Shown piece by piece: positions 17,612-27,065 of a stretch of 64,000 nt of DNA (the stretch's first letter is position 1; every line of letters starts with the position of its first letter). A program made the position numbers and the translations under genes. The notes beneath the pieces were generated by a model. The model worked only from the letters and a program-made list of their open reading frames with translations. It had not been told where the DNA came from and made no database searches. Location: NCBI RefSeq assembly GCF_009360615.1, contig NZ_SPEY01000020.1:62001-126000 (forward strand), given 5' to 3'. The DNA comes from Comamonas sp. Its GTDB lineage: Bacteria > Pseudomonadota > Gammaproteobacteria > Burkholderiales > Burkholderiaceae_C.

Positions 17612-20600
17612 ATGTTCAACTGGATTGTTCGCAACAGCCTGCATAACCGGCTGTTTGTATTAGCGTTCGCTGCGATATTGATGGTCTACGGGATCATCAC
17701 GGCAGTCAAAACGCCTGTTGATGTCTTCCCGGACCTCAACAAACCTCTGATCACTGTTCTGACCGAAGCCGGGGGAATGGCCCCTGAAGAAGTCGAGCAG
17801 TTGGTGACTTTCCCCATTGAAACAGCATTGAATGGCATGCCGGGGGTCACTCGCGTGCGCTCCATGTCTGGGGTCGGTCTGTCGATTCTCTATGCCGAGT
17901 TTGACTGGGGAACTGACATCTACCGTAATCGCCAGTTGGTGGCGGAGCGGCTTGCCCTCGTGCGCGAGCGACTTCCCGCCGATGTGGTGCCGGTGATGGG
18001 CCCTGTGTCTTCCATCATGGGTGAGGTCATGTTGCTGGCCCTGCCCTTGAATGTGAGCGAAAAAGGCGCATCGGCCGCAACACCCATGCAGGCACGGGAG
18101 TATGCAGACTTTGTGCTGCGCCCCCGATTACTGGCTGTACAGGGTGTTTCGCAAGTCATTCCCATTGGTGGTGAAGTACGTCAATTGCGTGTGGAGCCTG
18201 ACACCGCCCGGATGGCTCAGTTTGGTGTAACCCTTTCTCAGCTGGAGACGTCTCTCAAAGGGTTTGCAGGCAATGCTGGCGGTGGCTTTATCGACCTCAA
18301 TAGCAAGGAATATCTGATCCGCCACATTGGGCGCACCAACAAGGTCGAGGACCTGCAGGCAGCTGCAGTGGCCTGGCGTGATGGCCGTCCGATCCGCCTG
18401 GAGCAGGTTGCCAACGTCCGGTTTGCTGCGGCCATGAAGCGCGGTGACGGTGGTTACAACGGCTCTCCCGCGGTCATTGTCAGCGTTCAGAAGCAGCCTG
18501 ATGCTGATACCGTTCGCGTGACCCGTGACATCGAGCAAGCACTTCGAGAGCTCAGCAAGGGCCGCCCTGAAGGCATCAACGAACCCAGAGCCTTGTTCCG
18601 ACAGGCGGATTTCATTGAAGCCTCCATTGGCAACGTGACAGAAGCACTGCGTGATGGAGCCATCATGGTCGCCATCGTTCTGTTTGCCTTCTTGCTGTCA
18701 GCCAGAACCACTCTGATCTCACTGGTCGCGATCCCACTGTCGCTGGCTGCCACGGCGCTGGTATTTCACTGGCTGGGTCAATCCATCAATGTGATGACTC
18801 TGGGTGGACTTGCCATCGCTATTGGTGAATTGGTTGACGATGCGGTTGTGGACGTAGAAAACATTCTGCGCAGACTCAAGCAAAACCGGGAGCTGGAGCA
18901 CCCGGCGCCGACGCTTGAGGTTGTCCGCAAAGCCAGTGTGGAGGTTCGCTCCGGCATCGTCTATGCCACCGCCATCGTGGTGCTGGTATTCGTGCCGCTG
19001 TTTGCCCTGCCAGGGGTCGAAGGCCGCTTGTTCTCGCCGCTAGGCATCGCCTACATCATCTCCATTCTGGCTTCCATGTTGGTGTCGATGACGGTGACGC
19101 CGGTACTGTGTTCCTACCTTTTGCCGAGAATGAAGCGCATTGATCACGGGGACAGCCCCATCGTCAGACGCCTCAAGCAATGGGATGAAAAGCTGCTGGC
19201 TTGGTCTTTCCCAAGAAGCAAAGCGCTGATGGCTACGGCCTTGGCTGCAGTAGTGATTGCACTAGCTAGCGTTCCCTTCTTCCCGAGAGCGTTCCTGCCA
19301 GCCTTCAATGAAGGCTCGCTGGTTCTGGGCATGGTGTTCAACCCAGGTACGTCGTTGGCAGAAGCCAATCGCATGGGCTCCTTGGCTGAGACCTTGATCA
19401 TGGAAGTGCCAGAGGTCACTCAGGTTGGGCGCCGAACAGGCCGGGCTGAGCTGGATGAGCACGCGGAAGGCGTTCACTCTGCCGAAATCGACGTTGATCT
19501 GAAGCGCAGCGAGCGTGATCGTGAAGCCGTGATGGCCGATATTCGCGCAAAGCTGTCTGTGCTACCCGCACAAGTTGCTGTAGGCCAGCCGATTTCTCAC
19601 CGCCTGGATCACTTGCTGTCTGGTGTCCGCGCTCAGATCGCCCTGAAGATTTCCGGCGACGATACCGACACGCTGCGTGGCTTGGCCGAGCAGATGCGCC
19701 AAAGCCTTTCGAGCATCCCTGGCCTGGTTGACCTGACCGTCGAGAAGCAAGTGCTGATTCCTCAGATTACTGTGCGTCTTGACCATCAGAAAGCCGCCCA
19801 GGTGGGGTTGGCTCCCGGGGAGGCTATTCGTGTGCTGCAAGCGCTGACGGATGGTGCTCATGGTGCACAGATCGTGGATGGCCCTCGTCGCTACGAACTG
19901 GTGTTGCGTTTGCCCGATGAAGGTCGCAGCCCGCAAGACCTGGCTCGAACCCAGATCGACACGCCGGCTGGCAGGATTCCTGTCTCAGCGATTGCGACGG
20001 TCTCCGAGACGGATGGACCCAACCAGATTGGCCGGGAAAACGGTCGTCGTCGAATCGTGGTCTATGCCAACACGGACGGTTCAGACATGAGTCGTATCGT
20101 GCGTGATATTCGTGCGGCGATAGATCGCACCCAGTTGCCGACAGGCAACTCCATCTCTCTGGAGGGGCAGTTCCAGGCTCAGGAGCAGGCTGCGCAAAAG
20201 ATTGCGTGGCTATCGCTGATGTCTCTGGCATTGGTGTTCCTGGTGCTTTACACACGCTACCGCTCCACGACGCTGGCCTTGATCATCATGGCCAATATCC
20301 CGTTGGCTCTGGTGGGCAGTGTGATTGCAATGTGGCTTTCGGGAATCACGCTCTCCGTGGCCTCCATGGTGGGCTTCATTACCTTGACAGGCATTGCAGT
20401 TCGCAACGGCATCCTCAAGGTGAGCCACTACATCAACCTCTGCAAGTTTGAAGGGGAGCAGTTCGGCCAGTCCATGGTTGTCCGGGGCTCGCTGGAGCGC
20501 CTGACGCCTGTTCTGATGACTGCACTGGTGGCTGCGTTTGCCCTGACGCCTTTGCTGCTGTCTGCCGATGCTGCTGGCAAGGAAATCTTGCATCCAGTTG

Positions 20601-20755
20601 CGGTGGTCATCTTCGGTGGTTTGGTGAGCTCCACGCTCCTAGATACGTTGTTGACTCCACTGATGTACCTGGCATTTGGTCGAACGGCCACCGAAAAGCT
20701 TCTGGCTTCAAATCCAGAAGCCGAAGGCACGCCTGAGCAGCAAGAAGCGTTTTAA
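17612..20755 (+). CDS. Heavy-metal RND efflux permease (CzcA/CusA family)
   Basis: Inner-membrane proton/metal antiporter of 1047 residues with the usual 12 transmembrane helices and two large periplasmic loops. N-terminus [20 protein letters not shown] is helix 1; [12 protein letters not shown] is a family motif. The TM4 motif near residues 399-417 reads [16 protein letters not shown]: the second Asp and the Glu of the CzcA charge relay are kept, but the first Asp of the classic DFG...DGA...VEN pattern is replaced. That pattern is known from classes other than Zn/Co/Cd exporters, so the substrate is uncertain. Ribosome site GAGGTG precedes ATG 17612. Confidence 0.9.
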   Translation: MFNWIVRNSLHNRLFVLAFAAILMVYGIITAVKTPVDVFPDLNKPLITVLTEAGGMAPEEVEQLVTFPIETALNGMPGVTRVRSMSGVGLSILYAEFDWGTDIYRNRQLVAERLALVRERLPADVVPVMGPVSSIMGEVMLLALPLNVSEKGASAATPMQAREYADFVLRPRLLAVQGVSQVIPIGGEVRQLRVEPDTARMAQFGVTLSQLETSLKGFAGNAGGGFIDLNSKEYLIRHIGRTNKVEDLQAAAVAWRDGRPIRLEQVANVRFAAAMKRGDGGYNGSPAVIVSVQKQPDADTVRVTRDIEQALRELSKGRPEGINEPRALFRQADFIEASIGNVTEALRDGAIMVAIVLFAFLLSARTTLISLVAIPLSLAATALVFHWLGQSINVMTLGGLAIAIGELVDDAVVDVENILRRLKQNRELEHPAPTLEVVRKASVEVRSGIVYATAIVVLVFVPLFALPGVEGRLFSPLGIAYIISILASMLVSMTVTPVLCSYLLPRMKRIDHGDSPIVRRLKQWDEKLLAWSFPRSKALMATALAAVVIALASVPFFPRAFLPAFNEGSLVLGMVFNPGTSLAEANRMGSLAETLIMEVPEVTQVGRRTGRAELDEHAEGVHSAEIDVDLKRSERDREAVMADIRAKLSVLPAQVAVGQPISHRLDHLLSGVRAQIALKISGDDTDTLRGLAEQMRQSLSSIPGLVDLTVEKQVLIPQITVRLDHQKAAQVGLAPGEAIRVLQALTDGAHGAQIVDGPRRYELVLRLPDEGRSPQDLARTQIDTPAGRIPVSAIATVSETDGPNQIGRENGRRRIVVYANTDGSDMSRIVRDIRAAIDRTQLPTGNSISLEGQFQAQEQAAQKIAWLSLMSLALVFLVLYTRYRSTTLALIIMANIPLALVGSVIAMWLSGITLSVASMVGFITLTGIAVRNGILKVSHYINLCKFEGEQFGQSMVVRGSLERLTPVLMTALVAAFALTPLLLSADAAGKEILHPVAVVIFGGLVSSTLLDTLLTPLMYLAFGRTATEKLLASNPEAEGTPEQQEAF

Positions 20756-20814
20756 AGCAATTACGGGCTTTGAGGCGCAGCCCTTGATGCGCCTCGCTTT
20801 AGCTAGGAATAGTT

Positions 20815-21186
20815 ATGAAAAAACTGCTGTCTGCAGCTGTCCTGGGCCTTTCTCTGATCAGCATGAACGCCATCGCGCATGGCACTGCCAAGCCTCAGCA
20901 CGGCGGCATTGTCCAATCGGCCAGCGATCTGTCCTTTGAACTGGTTCCACAAGCCAATGGTGCTGCCATCTACGTAATCGATCACGACGATCCTGCTGAC
21001 GTGAGCAAGATGGGCGGAAAACTGACCGTGCTCAATGGTGCGGAAAAATCTGAAGCCGACATCAAGCCTGCCGGTGGCAACAAACTTGAAGCAACAGGTA
21101 TCAAGGTTGCCAAGGGCAGCAAAGTTGTTGCAGCAATCACCGGCGTTGAAGGCCAAACTGTCACCGTGCGTTTTTCGGTCAAGTAA
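20815..21186 (+). CDS. Small periplasmic protein of the metal operon
   Basis: A 123-residue exported protein with a clear signal peptide (LLSAAVLGLSLISMNAIAHG) and a compact beta-rich mature domain; mature HGTAKPQHGG could coordinate a metal ion. It follows the RND permease with its own ribosome site (AGGAATAG). This small protein recurs next to heavy-metal RND operons, but I know no experimental function; a periplasmic metal carrier is a guess. Confidence 0.65.
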   Translation: MKKLLSAAVLGLSLISMNAIAHGTAKPQHGGIVQSASDLSFELVPQANGAAIYVIDHDDPADVSKMGGKLTVLNGAEKSEADIKPAGGNKLEATGIKVAKGSKVVAAITGVEGQTVTVRFSVK

Positions 21187-21224
21187 TACCCAGCTCGACA
21201 AAGCATAGGTAAGACGAGGTAGCT

Positions 21225-22268
21225 ATGAATGTTCTGGCAAACCGTGGAGTTGTGGCCGCACTCAGCGCAGCAGTTCTGTTTGGTGCAGGTACCCCAGCAG
21301 TCAAGATGCTGCTGGAGCATGCCAGTCCCTGGTTGATGGCAGGCATTCTCTACCTCGGCTCTGGTATCGGCCTGCTGATCTACAGGCTGATTACGAAAGC
21401 TCCCGCAGTCGCCCTGAAGCGAAATGAGATGGGATGGCTTGCTGGGGCTGTCATTGCGGGCGGCATGGTGGGGCCGCTGCTTTTGATGACAGGCTTGTCT
21501 GGGATGGCTGCGACCGACGCATCTTTGCTGCTCAACGCCGAGGGCGTACTGACAGCCGTTCTCGCGTGGTTTGTGTTCAAAGAAAACTTTGATCGCCGTA
21601 TCGCCTTGGGTATGGTGGCGATCGTCGCTGGTGCCGTCGTGCTCAGCTGGCCGAGTCAAACGGGCTCCGCGAGTCTTTGGCCCACGCTTGCAGTGCTCGG
21701 GGCTTGTCTATCCTGGGCCATTGATAACAACTTGACCCGCAAAGTGTCGATTGCCGACGCATCCTTCATTGCCATGATGAAGGGCCTGGCTGCCGGTGCT
21801 ACCAATTTATTGCTGGCTCTGGCAACTGGTGCAGTCTGGCCGTCACCAGGAGTCGTGGTCTTGGGTACAGTGATTGGCTTCCTGAGCTATGGCACGAGCT
21901 TGGTCTTGTTCGTGATCGCCTTGCGCTATCTGGGTACAGCTCGCACAGGCGCGTACTTCTCCATCGCGCCATTTTTTGGAGCCATCCTGGCGATCGTTCT
22001 CCTGGGAGAGCCAGCATCGCCTAGATTGCTCATCGCAGGCGTTCTGATGGGTATCGGGGTTTGGCTACACCTTACTGAAACCCATCAGCACGAGCACACC
22101 CATGAGTTGATAGAGCATAGCCATGAGCACGAACATGATGAGCATCATCAGCATGTCCATTCGGGCGGGTCGACGCCAACTGGTAAGCACACGCATTTGC
22201 ACACTCATGAGCCGATGACACACAGCCATGAGCACTTTCCAGATATTCATCATCAGCACAAACATTGA
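21225..22268 (+). CDS. DMT/EamA-family transporter with long histidine-rich tail
   Basis: A 347-residue membrane protein. Residues 1-285 form ten transmembrane helices in two EamA repeats (drug/metabolite transporter superfamily). Residues about 287-347 are a cytoplasmic-side or periplasmic tail with over 20 histidines (HEHTHELIEHSHEHEHDE and further), a probable Zn/Ni/Co-binding segment. It is the last gene of the metal operon, with ribosome site GAGGTAG. A role in metal or metal-complex export is inferred from the tail and context. Confidence 0.82.
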   Translation: MNVLANRGVVAALSAAVLFGAGTPAVKMLLEHASPWLMAGILYLGSGIGLLIYRLITKAPAVALKRNEMGWLAGAVIAGGMVGPLLLMTGLSGMAATDASLLLNAEGVLTAVLAWFVFKENFDRRIALGMVAIVAGAVVLSWPSQTGSASLWPTLAVLGACLSWAIDNNLTRKVSIADASFIAMMKGLAAGATNLLLALATGAVWPSPGVVVLGTVIGFLSYGTSLVLFVIALRYLGTARTGAYFSIAPFFGAILAIVLLGEPASPRLLIAGVLMGIGVWLHLTETHQHEHTHELIEHSHEHEHDEHHQHVHSGGSTPTGKHTHLHTHEPMTHSHEHFPDIHHQHKH

Positions 22269-22351
22269 TGTTTGAGGTATTTCCGGGACTATCTGCTCTC
22301 AGGCAACCGCGGCTTTCACAACGGCTTTTTTGATGAAGTTTGGAATGATTT

Positions 22352-22367
22352 TGTAGAGATCACTACA
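22352..22367. promoter_or_regulatory. Candidate chromate-operon operator
   Basis: Perfect inverted repeat TGTAG-AGATCA-CTACA 39 bp before the chrB start, extended imperfectly by ATGA/TCAT. ChrB proteins are chromate-responsive repressors of their own operon, so this dyad is a plausible binding site. Not tested. Confidence 0.45.
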
Positions 22368-22405
22368 TCATTGCAGCATTCATGACAGCGCTCTAAGCTG
22401 CTGCC

Positions 22406-23368
22406 ATGACTCTCACTTCGGACTCCTGGCTGGCTCTGATCATCAGCCTCCCCGCCTCAAGCGCTACGCCGCGCATGCGGATTTGGCGCGCCGTGAAGAC
22501 ATTAGGCTGTGCTTCCCTGCGCGACGGCGCCTACCTGCTTCCAGCGCAAGTTGAGCAAGCTGCACAATTGCAAGCCCTTGCCGACGATGCGCTGCAGGAA
22601 GGTGGCCAAGCCTGGCTGCTACAAGTGCGAGCGCGCGATATAGCCGAACAAGCCACTTTCCAGGCGCTCTTCGACCGAACGGTCGACTACACCCCCTGGC
22701 TGGAAGAACTGGCGCAAGCGCGTCAGACACTTTCCGGCCTGAGCGCGACCGAGTTGGGCCGTGTGCAGCGCAAGCACGCGCGGGCCTATGAAGCCATCCG
22801 CAGGATCGACTTCTTCCCTGCAGAAACCTCGATCCGCGCCGAAGCCCAGTGGCGGGACTTCAACAACGCCATCGAAGCCCTGCAGTCGCCGGGCGAACCA
22901 CAGGCCACTGCTGGACGCATAGCCCGGCGCGATCGCATGCAATACCAAGGGCGTCTCTGGGCGACGCGCCGCAATCTCTGGGTAGATCGCGTGGCCAGTG
23001 CCTGGCTCATCCAGCGCTTTATTGACCCGCACGCACGCTTCCAGTGGCTGGAGGCGCCGGCCGACTGCCCTGCAGATGCGCTGGGCTTCGATTTCGATGG
23101 CGCGACCTTTACGCATGTGGGCGAGCGCGTGACCTTCGAGGTGCTGCTCACGAGCTTTGGTTTGGAGGATGAACGGGGCTTGTCACGCCTCGCGGAGATG
23201 GTGCATGCGTTGGACGTAGGCGGTGCAGCAACGCCCGAGGCCAGCGGCTTTGAGGCTGTTCTGGCCGGGGCGCGTAAGCGCTGGTCCGACGACGACTCAC
23301 TCCTCACAGACATCGGTGGAGTGCTGGACTCGCTTCATGCCCATTTTTCCAGCCCGCGCAAACCGTAA
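22406..23368 (+). CDS. chrB: ChrB, chromate-sensing regulator/resistance protein
   Basis: A 320-residue cytoplasmic protein. The N-terminal part (LALIISLPASSATPRMRIWRA) is the ChrB DNA-binding domain, and residues about 185-310 are the ChrB C-terminal domain (NLWVDRVASAWLIQRFIDP, then FTHVGERVTFE). ChrB is known to regulate chrA in response to chromate. It is the first gene of a six-gene operon and lies 38 bp after a dyad that may be its operator. Confidence 0.92.
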   Translation: MTLTSDSWLALIISLPASSATPRMRIWRAVKTLGCASLRDGAYLLPAQVEQAAQLQALADDALQEGGQAWLLQVRARDIAEQATFQALFDRTVDYTPWLEELAQARQTLSGLSATELGRVQRKHARAYEAIRRIDFFPAETSIRAEAQWRDFNNAIEALQSPGEPQATAGRIARRDRMQYQGRLWATRRNLWVDRVASAWLIQRFIDPHARFQWLEAPADCPADALGFDFDGATFTHVGERVTFEVLLTSFGLEDERGLSRLAEMVHALDVGGAATPEASGFEAVLAGARKRWSDDDSLLTDIGGVLDSLHAHFSSPRKP

Positions 23369-23392
23369 GCATTAACAACTGCAAAGACCCAT

Positions 23393-24595
23393 ATGAACGA
23401 CCTCAACACAACGAAGGCGCCCGAAGAGAGCGCCTCAAGCCCCCCCGGCTACACGCTCTGGCAGCTCGTGCGCTACATGCTGGCCTTGGGCACCTGGGGC
23501 TTTGGCGGCCCCGTGGCACTGGCGGGCTATATGTACCGCGACCTGGTGGAGCGGCGGAAGTGGATCACCGAAGCGGACTACAAGGAAGGCTTGGCCTTGG
23601 CCCAGTTGATGCCAGGGCCGCTAGCCGCACAGCTGGCCATCTACCTGGGATACGTGCACTACCGCTTTGTCGGTGCCTCGCTAGTCGGCGTGGCGTTCGT
23701 GCTGCCATCCTTCTTCATGGTGGTCGGACTGGGCGCGGCCTACACGGCCTACGGCGGCATCGGCTGGATGCAGTCGGTGTTCTACGGCGTGGGCGCCGCC
23801 GTGATCGGCATCATCGCCATGAGCGCCTACAAGCTGACGACCAAGAGCATCGGCAAGGACAAGCTGCTGTGGCCTATTTTCCTGATAAGCGCAGCCGTCA
23901 CGGTGATCACCAAGTCAGAAGAGGTCTGGCTGTTCCTCGGTGCTGGCGTGTTGGTGTGGTTCTGGCGTGCTCCCCCTGTATGGCTCAAGCGCGGCGGCAA
24001 TTTGAACGGCGTGGCGGCCCCACTGGTCGGAATGTTCGCGCTCAGCACCATCGACTGGATCAAGCTCAAGCAGATTGGTCTGTACTTTGCCTATGCCGGC
24101 AGCTTTGTCTTCGGCAGCGGCCTGGCAATCGTGCCTTTTCTCTACGGTGGTGTCGTCAAGGAGTACGGCTGGCTGACCGACCAGCAGTTTGTGGATGCGG
24201 TGGCAGTGGCCATGATCACGCCGGGCCCGGTGGTGATCACCACGGGCTTCATCGGCTATCTGGTCACAGGCTTCTGGGGCGCCGTGGTGGCAGCGCTAGC
24301 CACTTTCGTGCCTTGCTACCTGTTCACGGTGATCCCCGCGCCGTACTTCAAGAAATACGGCAAGCGCCCGGATGTCATCGCCTTTGTCGATGGCGTCACG
24401 GCCGCCGCCATCGGCTCCATCGCGGGGGCAGTGATCGTCATCGGTCAGCGCTCGATCTCCGACTGGATCACCGCTGCGCTGGCCATGGCGACCGCAGCTA
24501 TCCTGTGGCGCTTCAAGAAGCTTCCTGAGCCGGTCATCGTGGTTGCGGCAGCCGTCATCGGTTTGGTCGTCCACCCGCTGGTTACGCACGGCTGA
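23393..24595 (+). CDS. chrA: ChrA chromate efflux transporter
   Basis: A 400-residue inner-membrane chromate exporter of the CHR superfamily (long, two-domain form). Both domains have the family motifs: GTWGFGGPVALAGYM and LMPGPLAAQLAIYLG in the first, VAMITPGPVVITTGFIGYL in the second; about ten transmembrane helices are visible. It pumps cytoplasmic chromate outward using the proton motive force. 24 bp downstream of chrB, so cotranscribed. Confidence 0.95.
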   Translation: MNDLNTTKAPEESASSPPGYTLWQLVRYMLALGTWGFGGPVALAGYMYRDLVERRKWITEADYKEGLALAQLMPGPLAAQLAIYLGYVHYRFVGASLVGVAFVLPSFFMVVGLGAAYTAYGGIGWMQSVFYGVGAAVIGIIAMSAYKLTTKSIGKDKLLWPIFLISAAVTVITKSEEVWLFLGAGVLVWFWRAPPVWLKRGGNLNGVAAPLVGMFALSTIDWIKLKQIGLYFAYAGSFVFGSGLAIVPFLYGGVVKEYGWLTDQQFVDAVAVAMITPGPVVITTGFIGYLVTGFWGAVVAALATFVPCYLFTVIPAPYFKKYGKRPDVIAFVDGVTAAAIGSIAGAVIVIGQRSISDWITAALAMATAAILWRFKKLPEPVIVVAAAVIGLVVHPLVTHG

Positions 24596-24607
24596 TTGGA
24601 GAACAGC

Positions 24608-25228
24608 ATGCAACGCATCTTGATTGGTATCACCGTGGCTGCGCTGGCTTCCAGTGCGAGTGCGCAGGCTCCGGGCTTCGATGGCACTGTCCTTGGCGCA
24701 TCTCCTCACTATTGGAACTGCGGCGTCACTGGCGGCGGTACACCCCATTGGGTCATCACTACCGAACCCGGCGCCTCTCATTCTGGCACGGTGTTGCTGC
24801 AGGATGGGTACGGCACCTATCCCTGGTGCGTGAAAGTCGGAACCTCGATCACCGACGGCTATGTCGAAACACGGTTCAAGCCCCTGGCGGGCCGGGAAGA
24901 CCAGGCAGGCGGCGTCGTCTGGCGCTGGAAAAACGCCGACAACTATTACGTCGCCCGCGCCAATGCGTTGGAGAACAACGTTTCGCTGTACTACGTTGAG
25001 GGTGGCAGCCGCAAGACCATCAAGTACACCGATGCACCAGTGGCCGCTGCCTCGTGGCACACCCTGCGAGTTGAATTCTCCGGAACGCATATCTCGGTTG
25101 CGCTGGACGGCAAGCGCTACATCGAGTTGGACGACAGCCATATCTCCGGCCCTGGCGCTGCTGGCGTCTGGACCAAGGCCGATAGCGTCACCGCCTTCAG
25201 CCGCTTTCACGCGGGTTCAAGCAACTAA
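24608..25228 (+). CDS. Secreted concanavalin-like protein of the chromate operon
   Basis: A protein of 206 residues with a signal peptide (RILIGITVAALASSASAQ) and a beta-sandwich of the LamG/GH16-like or DUF1080 kind (GGVVWRWKNADNYYVARAN, then WHTLRVEFSGTHISVALDG). It should be exported to the periplasm and could bind a polysaccharide or carbohydrate. I use the ATG at 24608, which has the ribosome site GGAG, instead of the earlier TTG. Its position inside the chromate operon is conserved in related operons, but a role in chromate resistance is not clear. Confidence 0.72.
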   Translation: MQRILIGITVAALASSASAQAPGFDGTVLGASPHYWNCGVTGGGTPHWVITTEPGASHSGTVLLQDGYGTYPWCVKVGTSITDGYVETRFKPLAGREDQAGGVVWRWKNADNYYVARANALENNVSLYYVEGGSRKTIKYTDAPVAAASWHTLRVEFSGTHISVALDGKRYIELDDSHISGPGAAGVWTKADSVTAFSRFHAGSSN

Positions 25229-25253
25229 CGACATCCCCACACAGGAGCATCCC

Positions 25254-26162
25254 ATGGATATGCAACCCCGCCCCCTTGCCCTGAACCCGGCGACCCTCAA
25301 CGGCTTGTCGGAGAAACTGATCGTCAGCCACCACGCGAACAACTACACCGGGGCCGTCAAGCGCCTGGGCGCCATCCGCCAGCAGTTGGCGCAGCTGGAC
25401 TGGTCAAGTTCGCCGGTGTTCACGGTCAATGGGCTGAAACGCGAGGAGCTGATCGCCGCCAACTCGGCCTGGCTCCATGAGCTGTACTTCGACTCGTTGG
25501 GCGGTGACGGCGCCTTGCCAGACTCGGGCCTGACCGTGGCCTTGGCCCGCGACTTCGGCAGCACCGACCGCTGGCGCGCGGAATTCTCCGCGCTGGCCAA
25601 GGCCATGGGGGGCGGCTCGGGCTGGGCACTGTTGTCCTGGTCAAACCGTGAATCGCGGCTGATCACCCATTGGGCTGCCGACCACACGCACCTGCTGGCC
25701 GGGGCCACTCCGATCCTGGCGCTGGACATGTACGAGCACGCCTACCACATGGACTTCGGCGCCAAGGCGGCTGCCTATGTGGATGCCTTCATGCAGAACA
25801 TCCGCTGGCAGGAAGTGGCGCGGCGCTACGGTACGGCCGTCGAGGCCGACGCGCTGCCCTGGTCGGTGCAACCCGAGGCCGCTCGAGGCAGCGTGCAGCT
25901 CATCGACGTGCGCCGCGCCGCAGGCTACGCAGGGGCCGCCGACCGCGTGGCTGGGGCCAGGTGGCACGACCCCGCCCGGTTGGCCGAATGGAGCGCCGAG
26001 CTCGACGTATCCCAACCCGTCCTCGTGTACTGCGTGCACGGCCATGAAGTCAGCCAGTCCGTGGCGCTCGCGCTGCGGGCACGTGGCTTCGATGCGCGCT
26101 ATGTGGCCGGTGGCATCGAGGCCAGTCGCGCCGCTGGCGTGGCGCTGGAAGCGAAGGAGTAA
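25254..26162 (+). CDS. Fe/Mn superoxide dismutase fused to a rhodanese domain (ChrC-like)
   Basis: A 302-residue fusion. Residues 1-195 are an Fe/Mn superoxide dismutase with all four metal ligands visible: His26 (SHHANNYTG), His75 (AWLHELYFD), Asp158 and His162 (LALDMYEHAYHMDFG). Residues 205-302 are a rhodanese domain with the active-site loop YCVHGHEVS and Cys260. SOD genes (chrC) are known in chromate operons, where they counter radicals made during Cr(VI) reduction. The rhodanese half could use sulfur chemistry or bind thiol adducts. ATG 25254 has ribosome site AGGAG; both domains are in one frame. Confidence 0.88.
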   Translation: MDMQPRPLALNPATLNGLSEKLIVSHHANNYTGAVKRLGAIRQQLAQLDWSSSPVFTVNGLKREELIAANSAWLHELYFDSLGGDGALPDSGLTVALARDFGSTDRWRAEFSALAKAMGGGSGWALLSWSNRESRLITHWAADHTHLLAGATPILALDMYEHAYHMDFGAKAAAYVDAFMQNIRWQEVARRYGTAVEADALPWSVQPEAARGSVQLIDVRRAAGYAGAADRVAGARWHDPARLAEWSAELDVSQPVLVYCVHGHEVSQSVALALRARGFDARYVAGGIEASRAAGVALEAKE

Positions 26163-26166
26163 CACC

Positions 26167-26625
26167 ATGAAATGGATCACCCGAGAACGCCCGAAGATCG
26201 ATCGCATCGCCTGCCCCTGGCTGATCGCGCGTTTCATCGACAAGGAGCCCGAGTTTCTCTATGTGCCGGCCAGCGAGGTGCTGAGCACCGCCAAGGCCAC
26301 CGATGCCATCCCCTACGACATCCCGAATATCGAGCTGAGCCACGTGGGCGAGTTGTGCAGCTTCGATGCGTTTCTGACGAAGTACAGCCTTCATAACCCG
26401 GCTCTGGATCAGTTGGCCGGGATCGTGCGCGGCGCCGACACCTCGCGGCTCGACCTGACGCCACAGTCGGCCGGGCTCTATGCGCTGTCGCTTGGGCTGT
26501 CGCACAACTTCAGCGACGACCACGAGATGCTCAAGCATGGGCTCGTGATGTACGACGCGCTCTATGCATGGTGCCGCTCTTGTCAGGCCGAGACGCACAA
26601 GTGGCCTCCCGCGATGACTGCCTAA
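26167..26625 (+). CDS. Stand-alone ChrB C-terminal domain protein
   Basis: A 152-residue protein homologous to the C-terminal domain of ChrB: KIDRIACPWLIARFIDKEP and LSHVGELCSFDAF match the equivalent parts of the chrB product in this operon. The N-terminal DNA-binding domain is absent. Its start is 4 bases after the SOD-rhodanese stop. It may bind chromate or modulate ChrB as a co-regulator; this is inferred. Confidence 0.82.
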   Translation: MKWITRERPKIDRIACPWLIARFIDKEPEFLYVPASEVLSTAKATDAIPYDIPNIELSHVGELCSFDAFLTKYSLHNPALDQLAGIVRGADTSRLDLTPQSAGLYALSLGLSHNFSDDHEMLKHGLVMYDALYAWCRSCQAETHKWPPAMTA

Positions 26626-26648
26626 TCACCTAGATCGAGATCATCAAA

Positions 26649-27065
26649 ATGTTTGCCCTCTCTCTACAACCCCAGGTCCGTCATCGAGCCTGGGTCTCCC
26701 GCCTCGCGCTCGCCGTATGTGTCCAGGCCGTAAGCCTGACTGCCGCTTCAGCCGCAGTTGGGCATGGCGAGCTCACCGGCTCGCAAATTCACGCCGTAAT
26801 CGTTGGCAAGTATGTGACTGATGACCACCATTGGGGGCACAAGTATTTCCCTGATGGGCGCGTTGAGCGGCTTGAGAACGAGCGATTGAAATCAGCTCAC
26901 TGGTCTATCAAGAACGACCGGCTGTGCTTGCTGCAACCAGAGATAAGCAAGGTCGAACCGATCTGCTACCGAGTGGTGCGTGACGGGAAAGAGTTGCAGT
27001 ACGTGGATGACAGCAACTATGTTGTTTTCCGAGGCCTGGTGAGGCCCATGCCCAAGCGTGAGTAG
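26649..27065 (+). CDS. Exported hypothetical protein ending the chromate operon
   Basis: A 138-residue protein with a signal peptide (LALAVCVQAVSLTAASAAVG) and a mature domain with two Cys and several His (TDDHHWGHKYFPDG, RLCLLQPEISKVEPICYR), so a disulfide is likely. No family recognised. 23 bp downstream of the previous gene and in the same direction, hence probably last in the operon. Small periplasmic proteins of this kind recur after chr genes. Confidence 0.65.
   Translation: MFALSLQPQVRHRAWVSRLALAVCVQAVSLTAASAAVGHGELTGSQIHAVIVGKYVTDDHHWGHKYFPDGRVERLENERLKSAHWSIKNDRLCLLQPEISKVEPICYRVVRDGKELQYVDDSNYVVFRGLVRPMPKRE

Noticed and set aside
22080-22268. His-codon-rich repeat as a possible CRISPR or satellite array
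   Set aside because: It is in frame inside the transporter gene and explained by the His-rich tail; no regular spacer/repeat structure.
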